Below, one piece after another: positions 8,457 to 15,676 of a stretch of DNA of 34,612 bases (positions within the stretch are counted from its first letter, which is position 1; each line of letters begins with the position of its first letter). This DNA is from Flavobacteriaceae bacterium UBA2540 (GTDB lineage: Bacteria > Bacteroidota > Bacteroidia > Flavobacteriales > Flavobacteriaceae), in contig DDMS01000064.1 of assembly GCA_002340765.1 (NCBI GenBank), positions 751-35,362 of the forward strand, written 5' to 3'. Both the position numbers and the translations under genes were made by a program. The notes below the pieces were generated by a model, which worked only from the letters and a program-made list of their open reading frames with translations, searched no databases and was not told the DNA's origin.

Positions 8457-9709
8457 AAACGCTTTTAAAAAACGCAATAATTATAGCTGCTGAAAGTCCT
8501 TATCACCATCAAAAAAAGGATGTTTTAATAAACGATGGAAAGATTGAAAAAATCGCAGATTCTATTATAAAATCTCTTGATACAAATGTCATTGAATTAG
8601 AAAACTTGCACATTTCTTGTGGTTGGTTTGACACAAGTGTTTCTTTTGGTGAACCTGGTTTTGAAGAACGAGAAACCATCAAAAATGGTTTGGAAGTTGC
8701 TTCAAAAAGCGGTTTTACAGCAGTTGCAGTAAATCCGAACACAAATCCTGTAATTGATTCAAAATCTGATATTTATTTTTTAATCAATAAATCGAATTTT
8801 AGTGCAACAAAATTATTCCCAATTGGGGCTTTAACCCAAAAATGCGAAGGTAAAGAATTGGCGGAATTGTATGACATGCAAAAGGCTGGAGCAATCGCTT
8901 TTGGAGATTATAATAAGCCTATTTCAAATGATAATTTGATGAAAATTGGACTTTTATATGCGCAAAATTTTAATGGTTTGATAATGAGTTTTCCTAAAAA
9001 TAATTCGATAGCGGCACAAGGAATTGTCAATGAAGGTATCAATAGTACAAAATTGGGTTTAAAAGGAATACCTTCTTTGTCTGAACATATTCAGATTGCC
9101 AGAGATTTATTTTTACTAGAATATACAGGAGGCAAATTGCATATTCCAACGATTTCAACTTCAAAATCTGTGGCGCTAATTAAAGAAGCTAAAAAGAAAG
9201 GATTGAATGTAACTTGCAGTGTATCAGTTCATAATTTGGTTTTAACAGATGAAGAATTGTATGGATTTGAAAGTAATTTTAAAACAACACCACCATTAAG
9301 AACTTCTGAAGATGTAAAAGCATTGCAAAAAGGAGTAAAAAATGGCGTGATTGATATCATCACTTCTGATCACAATCCTATAGATATTGAATATAAAAAA
9401 GTGGAATTTGGGAATGCAAAAGACGGCGTGATTGGTCTAGAAAGTGCTTTCGGCGCTTTAAATAGCGTCCTAGATTTAAACGATTTTATAGAATGTATTA
9501 CTATAAAACCAAGAACTATTTTCGGACTTCAAAATCCTATTTTTAAAGAAGATTCAATTGCAGAAATTACCTTATTTAATCCCTATGGAAATATCGTTTT
9601 CTCTGAAAAAGATATCTTGTCAACTTCAAAAAACAGTCCTTTTATTGGGAAAAATTTAAAAGGAAAAGTTTATGGTATTTATGCAAATAATCAACTTATT
9701 TTAAAATAA
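8453..9709 (+). CDS. Dihydroorotase homologue lacking the HxH metal site
   Basis: The 418-aa protein aligns along its length with the long amidohydrolase-type dihydroorotase (step 3 of pyrimidine synthesis). It keeps TTPPLR (278-283), SVHNLVLTDEEL (258-269) and SDHNPI (305-310). The family metal motif D-x-H-x-H-x-R-EPG is here DTSVSFGEPG (60-69): both His are Ser and the substrate Arg is Gly. The usual H in the second His position is also lost (GLIMSFPKN, 175-183). H230 and D306 remain. It is therefore probably not an active zinc enzyme. Known parallels are the inactive PyrC-like subunits that hold aspartate transcarbamoylase together. It overlaps the BatA-like gene by 4 bp. Confidence 0.9.
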   Translation: MKTLLKNAIIIAAESPYHHQKKDVLINDGKIEKIADSIIKSLDTNVIELENLHISCGWFDTSVSFGEPGFEERETIKNGLEVASKSGFTAVAVNPNTNPVIDSKSDIYFLINKSNFSATKLFPIGALTQKCEGKELAELYDMQKAGAIAFGDYNKPISNDNLMKIGLLYAQNFNGLIMSFPKNNSIAAQGIVNEGINSTKLGLKGIPSLSEHIQIARDLFLLEYTGGKLHIPTISTSKSVALIKEAKKKGLNVTCSVSVHNLVLTDEELYGFESNFKTTPPLRTSEDVKALQKGVKNGVIDIITSDHNPIDIEYKKVEFGNAKDGVIGLESAFGALNSVLDLNDFIECITIKPRTIFGLQNPIFKEDSIAEITLFNPYGNIVFSEKDILSTSKNSPFIGKNLKGKVYGIYANNQLILK

Positions 9710-9753
9710 TACCATCAATTAAAAAATTTCATCAAAATATCATTTGATAAATT

Positions 9754-10392
9754 ATGAGTTTACAATACTTGGTCAGAAAACCTAAAAAAGTTTCTGAAAA
9801 TCCTCCGCTACTAATTTTATTGCATGGTTATGGAAGTAATAAAGAAGATTTATTTTCATTTGCAGAGGAATTGCCAGACGATTTTTTAATTATAAGTGCT
9901 CAAGCACCTCATGAAATCGGTTTTGAAGGTTATGCTTGGTATGCCATCAATTTTGATGCGATGAATGGTAAATTTTCAGATTTAGAACAAGCCAAAGAAT
10001 CTATTGATATTATTGCAAAATTCATAGATGAAATTCAACAAAAATACCAAACAAATACTTCAAAAACATTTTTATTAGGTTTTAGTCAAGGTGCTATTTT
10101 GAGTTATTCTTTGAGTTTTTTTTATCCAAATAAAGTGAACTATGTAATTGCTTTGAGTGGTTATATCAATGAAGAATTTCTTCCTAAAAATATTTCTAGT
10201 GAGATAAAAACTGCTTATTATTGTTCTCATGGAACTGTTGATCAGGTTTTGCCTATTGAATGGTCAAGAAAAAGTAGTCTATTTTTAAAAAATTTAGGAT
10301 TCGAAAATGTGTATTTAGAATATCCTGTTGGACATGGAGTTGCACCACAAAATTTTTACAGTTTTAAATCTTGGATTGAAGAAAGATTATAA
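9754..10392 (+). CDS. Alpha/beta hydrolase, phospholipase/carboxylesterase family
   Basis: The 212-aa cytoplasmic serine hydrolase resembles the carboxylesterase/acyl-protein thioesterase family (COG0400). It shows the oxyanion-side LLHGYGSNKED (22-32), nucleophile elbow GFSQGA with Ser111, Asp163 in HGTVDQVLP, and His194 in VGHGV. There is no signal peptide. It follows the DHOase-like gene by 44 bp without a clear promoter, so it is likely the last gene of that transcript. Its stop TAA (10390-10392) directly touches the stop of the convergent gene. The substrate is not predictable. Confidence 0.9.
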   Translation: MSLQYLVRKPKKVSENPPLLILLHGYGSNKEDLFSFAEELPDDFLIISAQAPHEIGFEGYAWYAINFDAMNGKFSDLEQAKESIDIIAKFIDEIQQKYQTNTSKTFLLGFSQGAILSYSLSFFYPNKVNYVIALSGYINEEFLPKNISSEIKTAYYCSHGTVDQVLPIEWSRKSSLFLKNLGFENVYLEYPVGHGVAPQNFYSFKSWIEERL

Positions 10393-11175
10393 TTAAATTT
10401 CAATTTTTAATCCATCAAATGCTAAAAATACTTTTTCTGGCAATTGCTTAGAAATTTCTTCATGAAAACCTAACTTATGACTAATGTGGGTGAAATAAGC
10501 TTTTTTTGGTTTAATTTCAGCAACAAAATCTAAAGCTTCTTGCAAATTAAAATGAGTTGGATGTGAATCAATTCTTAAAGCATTTAAGACTAAAACATCT
10601 AGATTTTTTAACTTTTCTTTTTCTGAATATTCAACAGTTTTTACGTCCGTTAAATAAGCAAAATCTTGAAATCTATAACCAATTACAGAAAGATTTCCAT
10701 GAAGAACTTCAATTGGAACAACCTTTAAATCTCTAACATAGAAAGGAGTATTTTCAATTATAAAAGGAGCAACACTTGGTGCTCCAGGATATCTATTTTC
10801 TGTTTTAAAAACATATTCAAATCTGTGTTTTAAATTCTGTAATATTCTATCATTCAGATAAATAGGTATCTCTCCTATTTGATAACAAAAAGGACGTAAA
10901 TCGTCAATTCCTGCTGTGTGATCTGAATGTTCGTGCGTAAAAAAAACACCATTTAACGATTCTACATTTTCGCGCAGAATTTGTTGTCTAAAATCCGGAC
11001 CGCAATCAATTACAAAATTAAGATTATCCCAAGAAATTAAAACAGATGATCTTAAGCGTTTGTCTTTAAAGTCGTTTGACAAACAAACAGGATCTTTACT
11101 GGCTATCATTGGAATTCCTTGAGAAGTTCCTGTTCCCAAAAAAGTAACTTTTAACAGTTTTTTAGAAGTGTTCAT
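10393..11175 (-). CDS. MBL-fold metal-dependent hydrolase, PhnP/RNase Z-like
   Basis: The 260-aa protein has the metallo-beta-lactamase-fold dizinc motif HEHSDHTAGIDDL (HxHxDH at 81-86). It opens with FLGTGTSQGIP (12-22), followed by VIDCGPDFRQQ (55-65), and later DVKTVE and THISHKLGFHEE. This pattern is that of the PhnP/lipoate-metabolism-like branch, which cleaves cyclic phosphodiesters, but the phosphonate genes are absent nearby and the substrate is open. It converges on the esterase gene with no intergenic base. Confidence 0.9.
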   Translation of the reverse strand: MNTSKKLLKVTFLGTGTSQGIPMIASKDPVCLSNDFKDKRLRSSVLISWDNLNFVIDCGPDFRQQILRENVESLNGVFFTHEHSDHTAGIDDLRPFCYQIGEIPIYLNDRILQNLKHRFEYVFKTENRYPGAPSVAPFIIENTPFYVRDLKVVPIEVLHGNLSVIGYRFQDFAYLTDVKTVEYSEKEKLKNLDVLVLNALRIDSHPTHFNLQEALDFVAEIKPKKAYFTHISHKLGFHEEISKQLPEKVFLAFDGLKIEI

Positions 11176-11212
11176 TAAAACAAAAATAAGATAAAATTCA
11201 CGAATAGTGGCC

Positions 11213-11228
11213 TAATTTTGTACATTTG
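11213..11228 (+). promoter_or_regulatory. Two adjacent -7 boxes upstream of the 482-aa gene
   Basis: TAATTTTG (11213-11220) and TACATTTG (11221-11228) both fit TAnnTTTG and abut each other, 24-32 bases before the ATG at 11253. No TTG stands at 19 bases for either. Confidence 0.45.
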
Positions 11229-11252
11229 TAGTGACTTTTAAAAAATATTACA

Positions 11253-12701
11253 ATGGCAATTTCTTTAAGGGGAGATCAGGAAATAAGTAGCGTTCCAGAC
11301 ACAAAAAGCAAAGCGTTACGGATTAATTTGAATAGAGATATATACGGAACCTTTGCTGAAATTGGTGCAGGTCAAGAAACTGCGCGAAATTTTTTTAGAT
11401 CAGGAGCTGCTTCAGGAACAATTGCAAAAGCAATGAGTGCTTATGATAAGGATTTTTCAGACGCAATTTATGGAATTGAAGAAGACAGACGTTATGTCTC
11501 TCAATCTCGATTACAAAAAATGTTGCGTCACGAAATTGATTTAATCGAATATAGATTAAGCCGAGAAAAACATCCAAATAAATTATTTTTTAGTTATGCA
11601 AATACTGTTACAACTATTGATTTTGCTCGAACTTTTAAAGGTCACGGTTGGGTGGGAATACGATTTCAATTAGACCCTTTAGATGATTATAATGAAATTG
11701 TTTTGCATTTGCGCTTTAAAGAAACTGATGCTCGATTGCAACAAGAAACATTAGGCGTTTTAGGAGTAAATTTGATTTATGGCGCTTTTTATTTGAATGA
11801 CAATCCAAAAGAATTGGTAAAATCTTTTTATGACAATTTAGGAAGTCATCAAATAGAAATTGACATGATTAATTTTTCTGGACCACGTTTTATGTACGTT
11901 GACAATAGATTAATGAGTTTACAATTACTGAAAAACGGAATGACAAATGCAGTGATGTTTGGTCCTGATGGCAATAACTTATTGCCTGCTCAAGTATTGT
12001 ATAACAAGAACATATTGGCTTTACGTGGTAGTTTTAGACCCGTTACAAAAGTGAATATGGATATGTTTGAAAATTCAAAAAAATTATTTCTTTCGGAAAA
12101 TAAAGTTACTAAAGAAAAAACTCAAATCATATTTGAAATTACACTTAGCAATCTTACTGCTGAAGGAAAAATTAATGAACGTGACTTTCTTGACAGGGCA
12201 GAATTACTTTGTTCTCTTGGTCAAAATGTGATGATTACCAATTTTCAACAATATTTTAAATTGGTTGAATATTTTAGCGAATTCACCAAAGAGAGAATGG
12301 CACTGGCAATGGGGGTTTATAACCTAATTCAAATTTTTGACGAAAAATATTACCGAGATTTAAGTGGTGGAATTTTAGAAGCTTTTGGAAAATTATTTTA
12401 TCGTAATTTGAAAGTATATCTGTATCCTTATCACGATCAAGAAAAAGATGAATACATCAATAGCGAAAACCTAAATGTGCATCCAAGAATGAAAGAATTA
12501 TATAAATTCTTTAAAAATAATGGCAGACTTATAGACATTAAAGATTTTGATAAAAGTAATTTAGATATTTTCTCAAGAACCGTTTTAAAAATGATTACAG
12601 ATGGTGAAAAAGGTTGGGAAGAAATGTTACCAGAAGGAATTGCAGAGACAATTAAACAAAAACGTTTATTTGGGTATTCAAAAACTAGAGACAAAAAATA
12701 G
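11253..12701 (+). CDS. Conserved 482-aa protein of unknown function
   Basis: I recognise this as a widely conserved family whose N-terminus is very constant (NRDIYGTFAEIGAGQETARN, AASGTIAKAMSAYDKDFSD, FKGHGWVGIRFQ). My recollection is that homologues carry names such as TonB-dependent receptor or nicotinate-nucleotide adenylyltransferase. Neither fits: no signal peptide, TonB box, plug or beta-barrel is visible, and no HxGH adenylyltransferase motif. It appears to be a soluble cytoplasmic protein with a charged C-terminus. It has its own promoter boxes and is followed 55 bp later by the sigma factor gene. Confidence 0.85.
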   Translation: MAISLRGDQEISSVPDTKSKALRINLNRDIYGTFAEIGAGQETARNFFRSGAASGTIAKAMSAYDKDFSDAIYGIEEDRRYVSQSRLQKMLRHEIDLIEYRLSREKHPNKLFFSYANTVTTIDFARTFKGHGWVGIRFQLDPLDDYNEIVLHLRFKETDARLQQETLGVLGVNLIYGAFYLNDNPKELVKSFYDNLGSHQIEIDMINFSGPRFMYVDNRLMSLQLLKNGMTNAVMFGPDGNNLLPAQVLYNKNILALRGSFRPVTKVNMDMFENSKKLFLSENKVTKEKTQIIFEITLSNLTAEGKINERDFLDRAELLCSLGQNVMITNFQQYFKLVEYFSEFTKERMALAMGVYNLIQIFDEKYYRDLSGGILEAFGKLFYRNLKVYLYPYHDQEKDEYINSENLNVHPRMKELYKFFKNNGRLIDIKDFDKSNLDIFSRTVLKMITDGEKGWEEMLPEGIAETIKQKRLFGYSKTRDKK

Positions 12702-12729
12702 ATAACCTTTAAACATTAAACCTTTTTAA

Positions 12730-12737
12730 TATCTTTC
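12730..12737 (+). promoter_or_regulatory. Possible promoter -7 box of the ECF sigma operon
   Basis: TATCTTTC has one mismatch to TAnnTTTG and lies 19 bases before the TTG start at 12757, in a short AT-rich spacer. Confidence 0.33.
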
Positions 12738-12756
12738 AGTCTTATAAAAAAAATTT

Positions 12757-13305
12757 TTGATAAGCGAAATCGAATTCATAGCTAAACTTAAAGACCCGAA
12801 AACGAAAGAGAACGCGTTTCGTGAGTTGATAAAGCAATACAAAGAAAAATTGTATTGGCATATAAGAAAAATCGTGATTTCGCATGATGATGCTGATGAT
12901 GTTCTTCAAAATACTTTTATTAAAATATTCAAAAATATCCAAAATTTCAATCAAGAAAGTAAATTATACTCTTGGATGTATAGAATTGCCACGAACGAAT
13001 CTATTACTTTTATAAATAAAAGAGCCAAAGAAAGAAATATTGATATTGAAGAAGTTTATAAAGAATTAGCAGGCTCTTTGGAAAGTGATGACTATTTTTC
13101 TGGAGATGAAATTCAGCTTATTTTACAAAAAGCAATTGCCTCTTTACCTAAAAAACAAAAGTTGGTTTTTAATATGAAATATTTTGAAGAAATGAAATAT
13201 GAAGAAATGTCAGAGATTTTAAAAACCTCAGTTGGCGCATTGAAAGCCTCTTATTTTCACGCAGTTAAAAAAATTGAACAATTCATAAAAACAAAAGTAG
13301 ATTAA
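12757..13305 (+). CDS. ECF-type RNA polymerase sigma factor
   Basis: The 182-aa sigma-70 family protein has only regions 2 and 4. Region 2 runs from about 20 to 90, with DDADDVLQNTFIKIF and the region 2.4-like SWMYRIATNESITF. Region 4 covers about 125-180, with LPKKQKLVFNMKYFEEMKYE and the HTH helix MSEILKTSVGALKASYFHAV. The start is TTG at 12757: an in-frame TAA stands at 12745-12747, and the first internal ATG would remove region 2. It is followed after 31 bp by a one-TM protein and a Spy-like protein, a familiar regulatory trio in flavobacteria. The signal sensed is unknown. Confidence 0.93.
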   Translation: MISEIEFIAKLKDPKTKENAFRELIKQYKEKLYWHIRKIVISHDDADDVLQNTFIKIFKNIQNFNQESKLYSWMYRIATNESITFINKRAKERNIDIEEVYKELAGSLESDDYFSGDEIQLILQKAIASLPKKQKLVFNMKYFEEMKYEEMSEILKTSVGALKASYFHAVKKIEQFIKTKVD

Positions 13306-13336
13306 ACCTTTTGAAAAAAAAAGTGTCTATAATACA

Positions 13337-13876
13337 ATGAAAAAAAACTTTAAAAATAGTATTGAATTTATTTACAAAAAGGCAGGAAGAAATTTATATT
13401 TTTCTTTTCCTCCGAACTATTTTGAGGATTTGGATAATGCTATTTTTTCAAAAATAACAACTTCAAAACTGTCTAAAAAAACTGGTTTTAAAACACCTAA
13501 AAGCTATTTTTCTGATGTAGAAAATAAAATTCTAGAAAAAATTTCAAAAGAACAACATCAACCAAAAGTTATCAACTTTAAAAGAAGAATTATAAAATTA
13601 ATTCCATATTTAGTAGCAGCTTCAATTGCATTATTTATCACTTTTAACTCCTTGATTTATAGAGAAAAAAAATCAATTACGTTTGATTCTCTCTCTAAAA
13701 ATGATATTGAATTGTGGTTTGATTCAAATACTTTAAATTCAAGTGATATTGTTACTGTTATAGGTGAAGATTTTTTAGAAATGAATGATTTCTCGTTTTC
13801 AAAATTCAAAAATGAAAATTTAGAAAATTATTTATATAACATTGATAATCAATTGTTTTTAGACGAAAAAGACTAA
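13337..13876 (+). CDS. One-TM protein, putative anti-sigma factor
   Basis: The 179-aa protein has a cytoplasmic N-terminal half, one TM helix at about residues 87-107 (IPYLVAASIALFITF) and an acidic periplasmic tail. The N-terminal half holds two copies of a motif, PPNYFEDLDNAIFSKI (25-40) and TPKSYFSDVENKILEKI (53-69), sharing P-x-x-YF-x-D-x-x-N-x-I-x-x-KI. It lies between an ECF sigma gene and a periplasmic Spy-like gene, so holding the sigma factor at the membrane is the likely role. This is inferred from position and topology; no zinc-type anti-sigma motif (HxxxCxxC) is present. Confidence 0.75.
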   Translation: MKKNFKNSIEFIYKKAGRNLYFSFPPNYFEDLDNAIFSKITTSKLSKKTGFKTPKSYFSDVENKILEKISKEQHQPKVINFKRRIIKLIPYLVAASIALFITFNSLIYREKKSITFDSLSKNDIELWFDSNTLNSSDIVTVIGEDFLEMNDFSFSKFKNENLENYLYNIDNQLFLDEKD

Positions 13877-13887
13877 CAATATATCTT

Positions 13888-14343
13888 ATGAAAAAATTTT
13901 ACTTAATAATTTTCTTGATGTTTTTTTTAGTAATCTCTATCAAAGCCCAAGATAGAAATAAAAGCCATGAAAAAATCAAATCACTCAAAATTGCTTATTT
14001 GACTGAGCAACTTGCTTTAACAAGTAGTGAAGCTGAAAAGTTTTGGCCTATTTACAATTCTTTTGATCAAGAACAACACGAATTACGTATGAAACAGCGT
14101 TCTGAAATTAGAAAAGCGTTGAAAGAAAAAGTTGAAATTGATGCTATTGATGAAAAAGAGGCTGAAAGATTAATCATGTCAAAACTAGCAATTGATAAGC
14201 AATTATATGAATCACAAAAAGAATTCGTACAAAAGATAAAAAATATTATTTCTTACAAAAAAATCATTAAACTCCAAATGGCTGAAATGGAATTTGGAAG
14301 AAAACTACTGAAAAAGTACCATCAAAATGTTGAAAGAAACTAA
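13888..14343 (+). CDS. Secreted Spy/CpxP-like protein, sensor of ECF-type sigma factor
   Basis: The 151-aa protein has a signal peptide (about 1-20, ending SIKAQ). The mature part is highly charged and helical. The phrase LTSSEAEKFWPIYNSFDQEQ (45-64) corresponds to the LTPEEAxKFWPxY helix of Spy/CpxP-type periplasmic chaperones and of flavobacterial proteins named sensor of ECF-type sigma factor. It probably binds misfolded or other envelope ligands and signals through the one-TM protein 11 bp upstream. It ends the trio and is followed immediately by a strong terminator. Confidence 0.82.
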   Translation: MKKFYLIIFLMFFLVISIKAQDRNKSHEKIKSLKIAYLTEQLALTSSEAEKFWPIYNSFDQEQHELRMKQRSEIRKALKEKVEIDAIDEKEAERLIMSKLAIDKQLYESQKEFVQKIKNIISYKKIIKLQMAEMEFGRKLLKKYHQNVERN

Positions 14344-14370
14344 AAAAAGGAGCGATTTGCTCCTTTTTTT
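14342..14370 (+). terminator. Rho-independent terminator of the sigma-factor operon
   Basis: A perfect 12-bp stem (AAAAAAAGGAGC / GCTCCTTTTTTT) with loop GATTT overlaps the stop codon of the Spy-like gene and ends in a T run. Confidence 0.9.
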
Positions 14371-14377
14371 AGTTTGA

Positions 14378-14562
14378 TTAAAATATGCAAAAAGATAATT
14401 TTGGCTTGTTTAAAGTGATATATTTCGACCAAATTATTAACTCTGTAATCTCGTAAGGCAACAATCTTTGGAAGTTTTTTTTAATTCTTTAGAAAATAAA
14501 TCCGAATTAAAACTTACTTTTTTTAATACAACTTTTATGCATTCAAAAATTACTCTAGCCAT
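14378..14562 (-). pseudogene. Small conserved-type gene broken by one-base frameshift
   Basis: From ATG 14562-14560 the frame reads about 34 sensible residues (KVSFNSDLFSKELKK), then at a run of eight A it drifts to a stop at 14437. The -1 frame continues with LLPYEITELIIWSKYITL to a TAA at 14380-14378. Adding one A to the run (position about 14477-14484) joins the halves into a single 61-residue protein. The combination VSFxxxLFxKELKK ... LLPYEIxEL-x-W is one I associate with short flavobacterial hypothetical proteins; that memory is unverified. The alternatives are a sequencing error or real -1 slippage at A_AAA_AAA. It occupies most of the 343-bp spacer between two terminators. Confidence 0.6.
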
Positions 14563-14625
14563 ATTTTAAATTTTTAATATTATAACTAAACTTATTTCGT
14601 AATCAATTTAATGAATTAAAAGTAA

Positions 14626-14663
14626 TAAAAAAACCAGCAACTTAAAAAGATGCTGATCTTAAA
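14626..14663 (-). terminator. Terminator of the manA-kdsB-HAD-small protein run
   Basis: On the minus strand AAGATCAGCA pairs with TGCTGGTTTT (two G-T wobbles) around a T-rich 11-base loop, followed by more T. It lies 24 bases past the stop of the small protein. Confidence 0.7.
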
Positions 14664-14686
14664 ATTTTATTTAACAAATGTTAATA

Positions 14687-14947
14687 TTAGAGACTATTTA
14701 TTTTTTCTACTAATCCTTTTGCTTTCGTTTCTAATTCTTGGTTTAACATTTTAAAATGTGCTTTTTTATCTTGAACTTTCTTTGCGTTAATTTTTACGAT
14801 TAATTCATCAAAAGTAACGATTGCCTCGTCAATAATTTCATTTCCTTTTTTAGGTTGATTTTTCAAAGCAGCAACATCCAGTGCATATTCAATAACATCC
14901 CCTAAAACATAATTGATATCTTTTTTTAAATTTTTAATACTTGCCAT
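14687..14947 (-). CDS. Small helical protein of unknown function
   Basis: The 86-aa protein is Lys/Glu-rich, with no signal peptide, TM segment or Cys. It begins MASIKNLKKDINYVLGDVIE and reads as a helical bundle (ALKNQ, EIIDEAIVTFDELIVKIN, ELETKAKGLVEKI). I think similar short proteins are widespread in Flavobacteriaceae, but I know no function. It lies 36 bp after the HAD gene and also has its own TACATTTG box, so it can be transcribed both from the manA operon and independently. A terminator follows. Confidence 0.8.
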   Translation of the reverse strand: MASIKNLKKDINYVLGDVIEYALDVAALKNQPKKGNEIIDEAIVTFDELIVKINAKKVQDKKAHFKMLNQELETKAKGLVEKINSL

Positions 14948-14965
14948 AATAGATTTTTAAGTTTG

Positions 14966-14973
14966 CAAATGTA
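14966..14973 (-). promoter_or_regulatory. -7 box for the 86-aa gene
   Basis: TACATTTG on the minus strand fits TAnnTTTG exactly, 18 bases before the ATG. A TTG occurs 16 and another 22 bases upstream, neither at the optimal spacing. Confidence 0.5.
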
Positions 14974-14983
14974 CTGAATTTCT

Positions 14984-15676
14984 TTAAACCAAAGTCAATA
15001 CTTCTTTGATATTTAAAACAGTATGATAATTTTTGTCATTAGTTTCTATTTTTGAAACTTCTTCATGAATCCAGGTAGTATGAAAAGGAACATGAATTGC
15101 AGCAGCACCAATTTCAAGAACTGGCAAAATATCTGATTTTAGAGAGTTTCCAATCATCAAAAATTCAGAAGAATGAATGTCTAAATGTTTGATTATTTTT
15201 TGATAATCGGTTGTTTTTTTATCGGTCACTACTTCAATATGGTGAAAATAATGCAATAAATTTGATTTTTTTAATTTCCGTTCTTGATCCAATAAATCTC
15301 CTTTCGTTACCAAAATTAGTTTGTATTTTGGTTGTAACGTTTTCAAAACTTTTTCAATTTCAGGAAGCAATTCAATTGGTTTATTAAGCATTTCTTTACC
15401 AATATTTAAAATAGCTTGCAAAGACTTTGGATTGATTTTATAATTAGACAATTCCAATGCACATTCAATCATTGACAACACGAAACCTTTTATTCCATAA
15501 CCATAAAATTCCAAATTTTTTATTTCGGTTTTAAACAATTCCTGATCAATAGTGTTTACTGTTTCGAAGTGAGATAATAATTTTGCAAATTCAATCTCAG
15601 CATCCCTAAAATACGTTTCGTTAACCCAAAGCGTGTCATCAGCATCAAAAGCGATTACTTTGATATTTTTATGCAT
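14984..15676 (-). CDS. HAD-superfamily hydrolase
   Basis: The 230-aa phosphatase-type HAD protein has motif I AFDADDTLW (nucleophile D11, acid D13), motif II LVTKGD, the lysine region, and motif III MIGNSLKSDILPVLEIGAAA. A helical cap lies between motifs I and II. It overlaps kdsB by 8 bp. The position next to kdsB suggests a sugar-phosphate substrate, but it is not KdsC (KDO-8-P phosphatase is a capless protein of about 170-180 aa), so the substrate is open. Confidence 0.9.
   Translation of the reverse strand: MHKNIKVIAFDADDTLWVNETYFRDAEIEFAKLLSHFETVNTIDQELFKTEIKNLEFYGYGIKGFVLSMIECALELSNYKINPKSLQAILNIGKEMLNKPIELLPEIEKVLKTLQPKYKLILVTKGDLLDQERKLKKSNLLHYFHHIEVVTDKKTTDYQKIIKHLDIHSSEFLMIGNSLKSDILPVLEIGAAAIHVPFHTTWIHEEVSKIETNDKNYHTVLNIKEVLTLV

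Noticed and set aside
11176..11190. TATTTTTG box just before the MBL-fold gene (minus strand)
   Set aside because: It is only 5 bases from the ATG, which would place the transcript start inside the gene, and it has no TTG at the right spacing.
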